From Glaciimonas sp. PAMC28666 (GTDB lineage: Bacteria > Pseudomonadota > Gammaproteobacteria > Burkholderiales > Burkholderiaceae_D), in NCBI RefSeq assembly GCF_016917355.1, contig NZ_CP070304.1, positions 248,001 through 312,000 of the forward strand: 64,000 nucleotides of DNA, given 5' to 3'. Under the pieces are notes generated by a model. It was not told the DNA's origin. It saw nothing but the letters and a program-made list of their open reading frames with translations, and ran no database searches. The position numbers and the translations under genes are program-made. The stretch's first letter is position 1. Every line of letters begins with the position of its first letter. Below are positions 35,700 to 44,304 of the stretch, piece by piece.

Positions 35700-37127
35700 A
35701 TGATTACCGAATTAGATGGTTGTACCGGTCTGCAGCACACACTAAAACAACGTCATATGACGATGATTGCATTGGGTGGCGTCATTGGGGCCGGGTTGTT
35801 CGTTGGGAGCGGCGTCGTCGCAAAATCTGCCGGCCCGGCCGTCATTCTGTCATTCCTTTTGACAGGCGGCCTGATTATTCTCATTATGCGAATGTTGGGC
35901 GAAATGGCGTCATCGCTGCCCACAGTAGGTTCCTTCTACGAATACGCCCGACTAGCGTTTGAAGACCGGCCTAAAATCTCCCAGTTTCTTGGATTCATGA
36001 GCGGCTGGATGTACTGGTACTTTTGGGTGGTGGTGGTAGCATTGGAAGCCATCGCAGGTGCGAAGCTGATCAATTTTTGGTTACCCGGTATTGCCCCATG
36101 GATCATCAGCCTGGTGCTACTGGTATCGATGACTTTACTGAATTTGATTTCCGTCAAATCATTTGGCGAATTTGAGTTCTGGTTTGCCTCCATCAAGGTT
36201 GTCGCGATCGTTATTTTTCTGACCTTGGGCGGTTTGTTCTTAACGGGAATATTGCACCACACACCCGCCAGTCTGGGACACTTTCTCAGCCACGGCGGGT
36301 TCATGCCAAATGGTTGGGGGCCAGTGCTCAGTGGTGCCGTTGCCGCGACCGCATTTTATTCTGGTGCGGAAATCGTTACCATCGCCGCCGCCGAGACTGC
36401 TGATCCCGCGAAGGCCGTTGCCCGTGCCACCAATTCAGTTATTTCCCGCGTGCTGTTGTTTTACGTTGGTTCCTTGTTTCTGGTCGTCTGCATCGTGCCG
36501 TGGAATTCCACTGAAATTGGAACGCCGTTTGTAAGTGCACTCGAAGGAATGGGCATTCCCTACGCCGCAGACATCATGAACGGCATTATTTTGACCGCCG
36601 TCTTATCGGCACTCAACTCCAGCCTGTACGCGTCGTCGCGCATGATTTTTGCATTGACGCGCCGTGGCGATGCGCCCACCGCATTAGTAAAATTGAGCAA
36701 GAACGGCGTGCCTGTCCGCGCCATCTTGTTTAGTACATTGTTTGCGTACGCTGCAATTGGCGTGTCATATATGTCTGCCGATGTTGTCTTCCCGTTTATC
36801 GTCAATTCGTATGGCACGTTTATTTTGTTCGTCTACCTGTTAATCGCCATCTCGCAACTACGTATCCGCGCGCGTTTGGAACGTGAACATCCAGAGCGTA
36901 TTAAAGTGCGCATGTGGTGTTTCCCCTACCTGACTTATTTTGCGATTGTGGCGATGCTGGTGATTCTGGCCTCAATGGGATTCTCACACGATCCGGAACA
37001 ACGCATGTCGCTGTGGTTCGGTCTGGTCAGTCTGGCGCTGCTGGTGGCCGCATACTTTTTGAAGCAATGGTTTGGTGAGGACAAAAATCCGCCTGCACCG
37101 ATTGCTAGCATCATCAAACGCGCTTAA
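35700..37127 (+). CDS. APC-family amino acid permease (GabP-like)
   Basis: A 475-residue amino acid/polyamine/organocation permease with 12 membrane segments. The start is LKQRHMTMIALGGVIGAGLF and the family signature region near GSFYEYARLAF is present. It follows tauXY by 120 bp on the same strand and ends in a good terminator. A GABA-permease-like carrier beside taurine dehydrogenase probably imports taurine, hypotaurine or a related omega-amino acid, giving the cell a second entry route besides TauABC. The substrate is inferred from position. Confidence 0.85.
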   Translation: MITELDGCTGLQHTLKQRHMTMIALGGVIGAGLFVGSGVVAKSAGPAVILSFLLTGGLIILIMRMLGEMASSLPTVGSFYEYARLAFEDRPKISQFLGFMSGWMYWYFWVVVVALEAIAGAKLINFWLPGIAPWIISLVLLVSMTLLNLISVKSFGEFEFWFASIKVVAIVIFLTLGGLFLTGILHHTPASLGHFLSHGGFMPNGWGPVLSGAVAATAFYSGAEIVTIAAAETADPAKAVARATNSVISRVLLFYVGSLFLVVCIVPWNSTEIGTPFVSALEGMGIPYAADIMNGIILTAVLSALNSSLYASSRMIFALTRRGDAPTALVKLSKNGVPVRAILFSTLFAYAAIGVSYMSADVVFPFIVNSYGTFILFVYLLIAISQLRIRARLEREHPERIKVRMWCFPYLTYFAIVAMLVILASMGFSHDPEQRMSLWFGLVSLALLVAAYFLKQWFGEDKNPPAPIASIIKRA

Positions 37128-37149
37128 GTCACAAAATCTCTTAGAGCAT

Positions 37150-37191
37150 AAAAAAGGCTGGTCAACCCAACAGGTTGACCAGCCTTTTTTT
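37150..37191. terminator. bidirectional terminator between permease and pta
   Basis: A 12-bp perfect stem GGCTGGTCAACC / GGTTGACCAGCC with a CAACA loop, seven T residues on the plus strand and six A residues before the stem, so it can stop the convergent permease and pta transcripts. Confidence 0.92.
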
Positions 37192-37247
37192 GGCTTCGAA
37201 GCTACAGCGTGGTGTTCGCCGGTGACCTTGGTTTCGTATTCGTTAGG

Positions 37248-38255
37248 TTATTGAGGCATCCCCGCTTGCGCCTGCACCACGGTGACTGCAATCACATTAA
37301 AAATGTCTTCACTACTGCAACCGCGTGAAAGGTCGTTCGCGGGTTTTTTCAAGCCCTGCAGTAACGGACCAATTGCGACGGCGCCACCTACCCGTTCCGC
37401 CATCTTGTAGCCGATGTTGCCAGCATCCAGATTCGGAAATATCAGGACGTTCGCCTTTCCGTTAACTTCTGAGCCGATCACTTTGCGTTGCGAAATTTCC
37501 GCTACCAGCGCCGCGTCGAGTTGCACGTCGCCGTCGATCGCCAATTCCGGCCGGAGGTCTTTGACGCGCCTGGCCGCCGTGGTGACCTTATCAACGGCGC
37601 TATGATGCGCGCTGCCACTGGTGGAAAACGATAACATGGCGATCCGTGGCTCCTCCATCAAAAGCTGACGCGCGCTATCGGCGGCGGCCATCGCAATTTC
37701 AGACAATTCTTCCGCAGTCGGATCGACCACCAAAGCGCAGTCGGAGAAAATTAAACCGCCTTTAAAAGAATGAAATGGCTCGCACAGCATCATCAGGAAG
37801 AAACTCGACACCAGCTTGAACTGCGGCCGAACACCGATGATCTGAATGGCGTTTCGCACCACGTCAGCCGTGTTATGCACTGCCCCTGCAACCGAACCAT
37901 CCGCATAGCCAAGGCGCACCATTAAATTGGCGTAGCAAAGCGGGTCCAGCACCTTGGCCCGAGCTTGTTCGAGTGTCATGCCCTTTGCTTTTCGCAAGGC
38001 AAACAATGCCTGGGCAAACGCTTCGCTGTCGGCGGAATCCGCCGGGTCTACCAATGCAATCTGACTTAGGTCAATGCCTTCGGCGCTAGCCAGCGTCTTA
38101 ATCCGCGCGAGATCACCGACGATAATCATTTTCGCGATGCCTTTCTCATGAGCGCGCACCGCTGCCTGCAGCACACGTGGGTCGTCGCCTTCGCAGAGCA
38201 CAATTTTTTTGGGAGAAATACCCGCCTGTTCGATGATGCGGTGAAGTGCTTTCAT
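37248..38255 (-). CDS. pta: phosphate acetyltransferase Pta
   Basis: A 335-residue short-form phosphotransacetylase without the N-terminal regulatory domain of the long type. Conserved parts are KIVLCEGDDPRVLQAA, CYANLMVRLGYADGSVAGA, MLSFSTSGSAHH and LIFPNLDAGNIGYKMAER. The ATG at 38255 has GGAGAAC upstream; the longer frame to 38384 runs into the xsc terminator. It converts acetyl phosphate from Xsc to acetyl-CoA. It is the second gene after xsc on the same strand, but with a terminator between them. Confidence 0.92.
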   Translation of the reverse strand: MKALHRIIEQAGISPKKIVLCEGDDPRVLQAAVRAHEKGIAKMIIVGDLARIKTLASAEGIDLSQIALVDPADSADSEAFAQALFALRKAKGMTLEQARAKVLDPLCYANLMVRLGYADGSVAGAVHNTADVVRNAIQIIGVRPQFKLVSSFFLMMLCEPFHSFKGGLIFSDCALVVDPTAEELSEIAMAAADSARQLLMEEPRIAMLSFSTSGSAHHSAVDKVTTAARRVKDLRPELAIDGDVQLDAALVAEISQRKVIGSEVNGKANVLIFPNLDAGNIGYKMAERVGGAVAIGPLLQGLKKPANDLSRGCSSEDIFNVIAVTVVQAQAGMPQ

Positions 38256-38336
38256 ACGGTGTTCTCCGAAATAAATGGGGAAAAAGTAGCGCAGAAGATC
38301 GACATGCTGTGGCGAAAATAAACGATAGTGTCTGGA

Positions 38337-38382
38337 CAAAAAAAAGCCGGGCCTCTTAGTACAATCTGCACCCGGGCCCGGC
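38337..38382 (-). terminator. intrinsic terminator downstream of xsc
   Basis: Read on the minus strand, GCCGGGCC and GGCCCGGC form an 8-bp stem around a 20-base loop, followed by a run of T residues. It lies between xsc and pta, so pta depends on read-through or on its own promoter. Confidence 0.8.
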
Positions 38383-38422
38383 AATCAATCTTCAACCTTC
38401 CAGGAAACGTTGGGAATCAACG

Positions 38423-38474
38423 TTACTCGTGATCATTACTCGTGATCATTACTCTTGATCATTACTAATGATCA
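38423..38474. repeat. 13-bp tandem repeat, four units, in the xsc-pta spacer
   Basis: TTACTCGTGATCA twice, then TTACTCTTGATCA, then TTACTAATGATCA, each containing the palindrome TGATCA. The spacing is regular at 13 bp. Confidence 0.85.
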
Positions 38475-38545
38475 TCACTTGCTATCGTTATTGCGACTGC
38501 TTCTGCCATTGCTGCTACTGCTACTGTTTAAATTAACTAAGTCGA

Positions 38546-40366
38546 TCAGACGTAATCTTTATATTTATCCAGCAACCGCACTGGTTTGCTCAACGCGTCA
38601 CGGCGGAAAGGATCGCCCAGTTCACGGGTACACATGATTTCGATGATGGTGGTTTTGCCTTCATCCATTTGCATGGCGATCGCTTTTTTAAGCGCCGGTC
38701 CAACGTCTTCCAGATTGTCGACAACAATGCCTTCAGCGCCCATCGCTATCGCAATCGCTGCAAAGCTTTGGTTATCCAGTTCTCCCGCAACAAAGCGACG
38801 GTTGTAGAAATCGACCTGATTTTTCTTCTCTGCACCCCATTGACGGTTATGGAACACCACCGCCGTGACCGGAATATTGTGACGTACGCAAGTCATGGTC
38901 TCCATCAGACTCATACCCCACGCGCCATCACCAGCGTACGACACTGCAGGACGGTGCGGCGCAGCGACCTTGGCACCGATGATGGTCGGAAAGGCGTAAC
39001 CACAATTTCCAAAACTCATCGCGGCAAAGAAACTGCGTGGCTTTTCGAAACGCAAATAGCTGTTAGCCACTGAGTTGATGTTGCCGATATCGGTCGATAC
39101 CATGACGTCTTCCGGCATCGCCTTCTCCAGTTCACGCAACACCTGGCGTGGATGCAGATAGGTGCCGCCGAACGGGGTTTTTTCTTTCTTCTGTTCTGCG
39201 ATCATGTCCAGACTGAAAGCGTCTCTTTCATGCGTCCAGTCACTCAGCTCGGCTTCCCAGGCATCCTTCTCGGACTTAATGGTAGCGGCGCGCTCGGCGA
39301 CCGTGGCGTCACATGCCAGTTTTTTTCCTGCCAGACGTTGCGTCAATGCGATCGCGGCAGCTTTGGCGTCACCACAGATACCGACTGAGATTTTTTTGAC
39401 CAGTCCCAGCATTTTGTGGTCCGCATCGATCTGAATGATTTTGGCAGTTTTTGGCCAGTAATCCATACCATGCTGTGGCAACGTGCCAAAAGGCCCCAAG
39501 CGCGAACCGAGTGCAATCACAACATCCGCCTGCGCCATCAGTTTCATGGCAGCCTTCGATCCCTGATAACCGAGCGGACCGGTCCACAGCGGATGGCTGG
39601 CTGGGAACGAATCGTTATGCAGATAACTGTTAACCACCGGTGCGCCCAGACGTTCGGCCAGCGCCTTGCACTCCTCTATCGCATCGGCCATGACTACGCC
39701 ACCACCCGAAATGATGATCGGGAATTTCGCGTTTGCCAGCAACTCGACCGCTTCATCAAGGCTCTTCTCGCCGCCTGGACCGCGATCCAGACGACTCGGC
39801 AACGGAATCTCGGCCTGAATTTCGCCGTAAAAATAGTCACGTGGAATATTCAGTTGGGTCGGTCCCATCTCCGACATGGCGCGATCAAAGCAGCGACCGG
39901 TGAACTCGGCCATACGGGCCGGATTGGTCACATGACCCTGATATTTAGTAAATTCTTCGAACATCGGCAACTGGTTGGCTTCCTGAAAACCGCCCAGACC
40001 CATCCCCATGGTGCCAGTCTCCGGGGTAATAATCACTACCGGGCTATGCGCCCAAAACGCGGCGGCAATGGCAGTCACGCAGTTACTGATGCCGGGACCG
40101 TTTTGACCAATCACCACACCATGGCGACCCGAGACGCGGGCATAACCGTCGGCCATATGACCACCGCCCTGCTCATGCACCACGGGAATGAGGCGAATAC
40201 CGGCTGGCGCGAAGATATCCATCGCATCCATGAAAGCAGAACCCATGATGCCGAACATGTCCGTCACACCATTTGCCACCAGAGTTTCCACCATCGCTTC
40301 GGACGGCGTCATCTTTTGCAATCCAACGGTCACCTTGCGGTTGGCCAGAGATACTTGATCGGTCAT
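38546..40366 (-). CDS. xsc: sulfoacetaldehyde acetyltransferase Xsc
   Basis: A 606-residue ThDP-dependent enzyme of the acetolactate-synthase fold. The N-terminal domain starts MTPSEAMVETLVANGVTDMF with IMGSAFMDAMDIFAP, which is characteristic of Xsc. The central domain binds nucleotide or is structural, and the C-terminal ThDP motif begins SYAGDGAWGMSLMET and continues to FHNRQWGAEKKNQ. The ATG at 40366 has AGGAG upstream. It converts sulfoacetaldehyde and phosphate to acetyl phosphate and sulfite, where the isethionate, sulfoacetate and taurine routes meet. Its promoter block matches that of tauXY. Confidence 0.95.
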   Translation of the reverse strand: MTDQVSLANRKVTVGLQKMTPSEAMVETLVANGVTDMFGIMGSAFMDAMDIFAPAGIRLIPVVHEQGGGHMADGYARVSGRHGVVIGQNGPGISNCVTAIAAAFWAHSPVVIITPETGTMGMGLGGFQEANQLPMFEEFTKYQGHVTNPARMAEFTGRCFDRAMSEMGPTQLNIPRDYFYGEIQAEIPLPSRLDRGPGGEKSLDEAVELLANAKFPIIISGGGVVMADAIEECKALAERLGAPVVNSYLHNDSFPASHPLWTGPLGYQGSKAAMKLMAQADVVIALGSRLGPFGTLPQHGMDYWPKTAKIIQIDADHKMLGLVKKISVGICGDAKAAAIALTQRLAGKKLACDATVAERAATIKSEKDAWEAELSDWTHERDAFSLDMIAEQKKEKTPFGGTYLHPRQVLRELEKAMPEDVMVSTDIGNINSVANSYLRFEKPRSFFAAMSFGNCGYAFPTIIGAKVAAPHRPAVSYAGDGAWGMSLMETMTCVRHNIPVTAVVFHNRQWGAEKKNQVDFYNRRFVAGELDNQSFAAIAIAMGAEGIVVDNLEDVGPALKKAIAMQMDEGKTTIIEIMCTRELGDPFRRDALSKPVRLLDKYKDYV

Positions 40367-40390
40367 AATAATTGCTCTCCTGTGATTTAT

Positions 40391-40488
40391 ATAAATTGGT
40401 ACTATAAGTTCCAATATCTAAGATTTAATGAACTTTAAGACCACGCAAAAAGAATGTCAACTCATTTATCTAATTATTGATACTTTTT
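40391..40488 (-). promoter_or_regulatory. xsc promoter, block shared with the tauXY promoter
   Basis: On the minus strand the -35 is TTGACA (40460-40455) and the -10 is TAAAGT (40437-40432), with a 17-base spacer, identical to the tauXY promoter. The palindromic GGAACTTATAGTACC lies after the -10. The 5' flank carries AGTACAAAAAGTAT, another imperfect dyad. Confidence 0.75.
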
Positions 40489-40553
40489 GTACTGTAAATT
40501 AGATTTTTCTTAAAAATGCGCGGATTTACGAAGAGCAAGGCAGGCTAAGAATG

Positions 40554-40590
40554 CAAAAAACGCCACAGGCCTTCAAGGGCGTGTGGCGTT
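40554..40590 (-). terminator. intrinsic terminator of the decayed small-protein unit
   Basis: On the minus strand AACGCCACA and TGTGGCGTT form a 9-bp stem followed by six T residues. It lies downstream of the pseudogene at 40735-41018. Confidence 0.75.
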
Positions 40591-40734
40591 CAAGTTTTCG
40601 ACTATGGGGTCTTTGTGCAGAACCAACTGCTAAAGCTTTTTTATACGTATAGCTGTACCGGCTAGCCAATTCTCTTATCGAGGAAAGAAACGATATGGCG
40701 GACGGGCCAATATACGCCTGTCAATCGAGTCCAT

Positions 40735-41018
40735 CACTATGGCTCTCCGCAATCTCCGCCAGCATCTGCGATGACATCAACGCGAGGCGCAACAAGCGCT
40801 TCGTAGCATTCACATCCAACGTCGGCTTGGTACGGGCTCTCTGTCTGAATTGCTTACCTGCGCCAAGTAAATACAAGTTCTAACACCCTGACAAATATCC
40901 ATGGTCATGGCATAAAATTGCGCATGCCTGTTGTGTTGATGGTGAGAAGGCAACCATGAAAACGGCTCATTACATGCTTCTGTTGCTGCGTTGGTGGCGC
41001 TGATGTTGGTTTAATCAT
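40735..41018 (-). pseudogene. frameshifted paralogue of the small protein at 1919-2224
   Basis: Reading different frames gives EACNEPFSWLPSHHQHNRHA and QFYAMTMDICQGVRTC, and then TKPTLDVNATKRLLRLALMS followed by SQMLAEIAE, closely matching the intact 101-residue protein. The start frame from ATG 41018 (MIKPTSAPPTQQ) is one base out of register with the first block, and a second shift precedes TKPTLDV. At least two frameshifts therefore break it. The ATGA overlap with a 28-codon upstream ORF is preserved. Confidence 0.75.
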
Positions 41019-41101
41019 GACTTCACCTCCACATTGATTGGGCTAAAAAGGCACGTGAAGAGTTGGAGGTTAGAGAGACAAGACGTGATGGCGCTTGGCA
41101 T
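41015..41101 (-). CDS. 28-codon upstream ORF (copy 2)
   Basis: ATG at 41101 follows AAAGGA at a plausible distance and encodes 28 residues (MPSAITSCLSNLQLF, ending NVEVKS). The TGA overlaps ATG 41018 as ATGA. Length and junction are identical to the upstream ORF at 2221-2307, while the peptide differs. Confidence 0.4.
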   Translation of the reverse strand: MPSAITSCLSNLQLFTCLFSPINVEVKS

Positions 41102-41103
41102 AC

Positions 41104-41235
41104 TTTTTTATTCCTTTGGATAGCACTTAAACCGCGCCCCGTTATCAAGCGGAGTGGGCGGCTCGTGGCAAGGTTGATAAACCGGTATCCAAAGCCGCCG
41201 GCAGGCCGAAGCCTCCTCGCCATCACCGCCCCAAG
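41104..41235 (-). promoter_or_regulatory. structured leader (copy 2)
   Basis: Carries the same AGGC-UUCG-GCCU hairpin (41203-41214) and flanking conserved blocks as the leader at 2310-2445. The hairpin lies 102 bases from the upstream ORF start, against 97 in copy 1. Confidence 0.45.
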
Positions 41236-41305
41236 AAGGCGCACAACAAAGCTAATACCCAGGCTTACTGATAATTTTTGCGAAGCCGACAACAACAAGT
41301 GGTTT

Positions 41306-41623
41306 TCACTTAACCATCTTCAACGCTTTTTTCAGCTCGCGTAAATTAGCGAGCGGGTAAAGATGTGACGTACCGACGATAGACGAAGCGGTGATTTTCC
41401 CCTGCTTGCAGTAGCGTCGAAAGGTAGCGATTGACACCTCCAGATAATCTGACGCTTCGTCTGCCGTAAATTCACTTCCTTTCAAATGCCCGAACACTTC
41501 CTCCTGACTAAAATTGTTGTTCTCAGAGAATGCCTTCCTGGCAATCAGCGAGAAAAATTTTTCCTGTTCACCTGTAGGCATATGCTGCAAAGTAGTGAAA
41601 AGGGTTTCAGCTGTAAAATTCAT
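41306..41623 (-). CDS. HTH antitoxin of a RelE-type module
   Basis: A 105-residue protein from the ATG at 41623 (108 residues from ATG 41632). The N-terminal half is helical; the C-terminal half is a MerR/excisionase-like helix-turn-helix (FTADEASDYLEVSIATFRRY, then GKITASSIVGTSHLYPLANL). The toxin reading frame upstream ends in TGA overlapping ATG 41623 as ATGA, the usual toxin-antitoxin junction. The antitoxin frame is intact although the toxin is broken. Confidence 0.65.
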   Translation of the reverse strand: MNFTAETLFTTLQHMPTGEQEKFFSLIARKAFSENNNFSQEEVFGHLKGSEFTADEASDYLEVSIATFRRYCKQGKITASSIVGTSHLYPLANLRELKKALKMVK

Positions 41624-41981
41624 TTGTACCATCCGTTCGTTCTTAAATGGACCTTCAAATCGTCATAAAAATTTTCGTGCGTTCCTAATTTGTAAAGATC
41701 CATTAGCAAAAACTCAGGCGACCGCCATTGTTCAGGCGCGTCTTCCGCTGAACATATGACCAGTGTTTGTTCTTCGGGAACGCGGTAAGCCAGCAGATAT
41801 TCTTGTCTACTATATTTAAATTTATAAATATAAATACCGACCAGGTCGCCAGTTTTAGCTTCTCCAATAGTAGGATCGCCACATAACTACGCTACCTCAT
41901 CTTCCACAATTGCCTGAAAAGCCTATGTTGTTTCTCTCCAAAGGTGCGAAAAGGACTCTTATAATTTGGTGAATAAACCAT
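41620..41981 (-). pseudogene. RelE/ParE-type toxin remnant
   Basis: The minus strand encodes DPTIGEAKTGDLVGIYIYKF, RQEYLLAYRVPEEQ, YKLGTHENFYDDLKVHLR and a terminal NGWYK, typical of RelE-type mRNA interferases with the antitoxin downstream. A TAG at 41887-41889 interrupts the frame (AFQAIVEDEVA*LCGDP). The likely start, ATG 41981 (MVYSPNYKSPFRTF), is in another frame and joins near 41920. One frameshift and one nonsense codon thus inactivate it. Confidence 0.7.
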
Positions 41982-42174
41982 CAAAGAATCTCTTCGATAT
42001 CAATTATGATATACATCACTATCATTCTCAAGTTAAAGTTACGTGTTCTTCTTGCGCTGTAGATCAGCCTCTAGAGAGCGTTTTGTTGATTGCGGCCTTT
42101 TGGTCGCCTTAAATTCCGCGCATTACAACACGCATGTCCACCTAGACGATGAAAAATGGGGTGCTGCACCCAGA

Positions 42175-42241
42175 AGTTAGGTTTTTTGCCTATATTTACT
42201 GCTTTTGAATACAAACAAAAAAACTGCCAGACCTAGTCTGC
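42175..42241. repeat. imperfect direct repeat, left copy
   Basis: About 43 of 66 aligned positions match 45042-45108, starting with AGTTAGGT and ending with AGACCTA, with one single-base gap. The two copies bracket the helicase and the integrase chimera. The rest of 41982-42388 contains no gene I can support. Confidence 0.5.
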
Positions 42242-42388
42242 AATGTGGCTTGCAGCGCAATAGCTGTTTTTTTGCTGATGTTTAGTAGGCGAAGACTCAA
42301 ACTTCTAAACTATTATTTCCATAAAGAAAAATTCTTACTAGAAATATTGTACAAAGTGTAAGATGCGCTGACACAGCCTGGAGAAACC

Positions 42389-44230
42389 GTGGCAACGCTT
42401 ATACCTGCACTCACTTCTTGTCTTTCCCGTATGACCTCCGGAGAAAAGCGGTTTGCATACCGTCTTGAACAAAAACTGGAAAACGACTACCTATGTTGGT
42501 ACGACGTCTCCATAGGTGAGCGCACTCTGCATCCGGACTTCGTCGTATTTCATCCCTCCCGGGGTCTCCTGGTTCTTGAAGTAAAGGACTGGAAGCTCGA
42601 TACGATCCATAGCATGGACAAGCAACACGCGAAGATTTTGACGGATCGCGGGATCAAACACGTGCTGAGTCCGCTCGAGCAAGCCCGCCAGTACATGTTC
42701 GCAGTGACGAACAAACTTGAGCGCGACCCGCAGCTCACATGGCCGAGTGGTTCATTAAAAGGAAAGCCGTTTTTTCCGTACGGCCACGGCGTGGTCCTGA
42801 CCAATATCACCCGCAAACAGTTTGACGGCGCAAATATGGGCGAGGTATTGCCCTCTCACCTCGTCATCTGCCAGGATGAAATGATGGAAAGCGCTGAGGC
42901 AGAAGCATTTCAGCAACGCCTCTGGCAGATGTTTCCGATAAAATTCAAGATGCAACTCTCGCTGCCGCAAATAGACCGCATTCGCTGGCACATGTTTCCG
43001 GAAATTCGCATCGCGGTGCAGCCAGACATGTTTGCGGAGCCTGGACAACAACCGATTGAAATTCCGGACGTATTGCGTGTGATGGACCTGCAACAGGAAC
43101 AGCTTGCGCGCAGCATGGGCGACGGTCACCGCGTTATTCACGGTGTGGCTGGCTCAGGGAAGACGCTGATCCTCGGATACCGGGCGGAACATCTCGCGAA
43201 AGTATGTCAACGCCCTATTCTGGTCCTCTGTTATAACAAAACGCTGGCAACCAAGCTGGCGAGTGTGATGGAGGCAAAGGGGTTGCAGGATAAAGTTAAT
43301 GTCGTGAATTTTCATGCATGGTGCAGCCGCCAGCTGGAAACCTATCATGTTGGCAAGCCGCCCAACAGTTTTGATCGGAACGCGTTCTTTGAAGCATGCG
43401 TGGGGCGAGTCATACGGTCAGTCGACCAAAAGCTCATTCCGTCTGCTCAATATGATGCAGTGTTGATTGACGAAGGCCATGACTTTAAACCGGAATGGTT
43501 CAAGCTCGTGGTGCAGATGATTCATCCTGATACCAATTCCCTGCTCGTCCTATACGATGACGCACAATCAATCTATAACGGCCCCAAAAAATTGCGTTTT
43601 TCCTTTTCCAGCGTTGGGGTGCAGGCACAGGGCCGCACAACGATTCTTAAGCTGAATTATCGCAATACTGCGGAAATTCTATCGGTGGCCCGCGCTTTTG
43701 CAGATGATTTGCTCTCTGCCAGCGATACAGAAGAAGATCAAGCGCCGACCGTGCAGCCAATGAGCGCAGGCCGTCGCGGACCAAAGCCACTTCTGATCAA
43801 ACTGCCCTCCTTGAGGGATGAAGCGGAATATATCGCCAAAAAACTGACCGAAGCAAATAGAACAGGCATGCCATGGAACGACATGGCGGTTCTGTATCGG
43901 TATCGATGGATCGGACAGCAGCTTGCCGATGCCCTGGCACAAAAAAACATTCCATGTCAGTGGCAGCAGGATAAAAAACATTCCTATTCTCCACTGCACG
44001 ACAGCGTGAAGCTGATCACGATGCATAGTAGTAAGGGGCTCGAATTTCCGTTGGTGTACATCCCCGCCATCGGCGCTCCGTCAAAAGAAGAGGTAAATGT
44101 ACAAGACGAGGCCCGGTTACTTTACGTGGCAATGACCAGAGCAACACAAGAGCTTGTCATGACCCATGGTGAAACGTCATTGCTGTCCGAGAAGATGCAG
44201 AAAGCTATGGGTGTACTGCAAGCGTTGTAG
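42389..44230 (+). CDS. NERD-domain nuclease / UvrD-like superfamily 1 helicase
   Basis: A 613-residue protein starting at GTG 42389 after CTGGAG. The N-terminal NERD (nuclease-related) domain has HPDFVVFHPSRGLLVLEVKD, with candidate Asp and Glu-x-Lys catalytic residues. The helicase part has Walker A HGVAGSGKT (about residue 250), Walker B AVLIDEGHDF, a motif III-like LVLYDDAQSIY, and C-terminal motifs including TMHSSKGLEFPLVYIP and LLYVAMTRAT. Such fusions occur in mobile islands and are suspected defence or DNA-processing enzymes. It is a single gene without an obvious partner. Confidence 0.82.
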   Translation: MATLIPALTSCLSRMTSGEKRFAYRLEQKLENDYLCWYDVSIGERTLHPDFVVFHPSRGLLVLEVKDWKLDTIHSMDKQHAKILTDRGIKHVLSPLEQARQYMFAVTNKLERDPQLTWPSGSLKGKPFFPYGHGVVLTNITRKQFDGANMGEVLPSHLVICQDEMMESAEAEAFQQRLWQMFPIKFKMQLSLPQIDRIRWHMFPEIRIAVQPDMFAEPGQQPIEIPDVLRVMDLQQEQLARSMGDGHRVIHGVAGSGKTLILGYRAEHLAKVCQRPILVLCYNKTLATKLASVMEAKGLQDKVNVVNFHAWCSRQLETYHVGKPPNSFDRNAFFEACVGRVIRSVDQKLIPSAQYDAVLIDEGHDFKPEWFKLVVQMIHPDTNSLLVLYDDAQSIYNGPKKLRFSFSSVGVQAQGRTTILKLNYRNTAEILSVARAFADDLLSASDTEEDQAPTVQPMSAGRRGPKPLLIKLPSLRDEAEYIAKKLTEANRTGMPWNDMAVLYRYRWIGQQLADALAQKNIPCQWQQDKKHSYSPLHDSVKLITMHSSKGLEFPLVYIPAIGAPSKEEVNVQDEARLLYVAMTRATQELVMTHGETSLLSEKMQKAMGVLQAL

Positions 44231-44304
44231 CTGGTGTACACACAGACCTCTCGCTGGAGGGTAGACCGACATGTTTCCTGCATATTGTCCTTAAGCTCAC
44301 GCAA

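Noticed and set aside
40367-40414. Longer start of xsc
   Set aside because: The ATG at 40366 has AGGAG and the conserved N-terminus; the extension runs into the promoter block shared with tauXY.
39416-40438. 340-codon plus-strand open frame antisense to xsc
   Set aside because: It is a shadow of xsc, which has clear ThDP-enzyme motifs on the minus strand.
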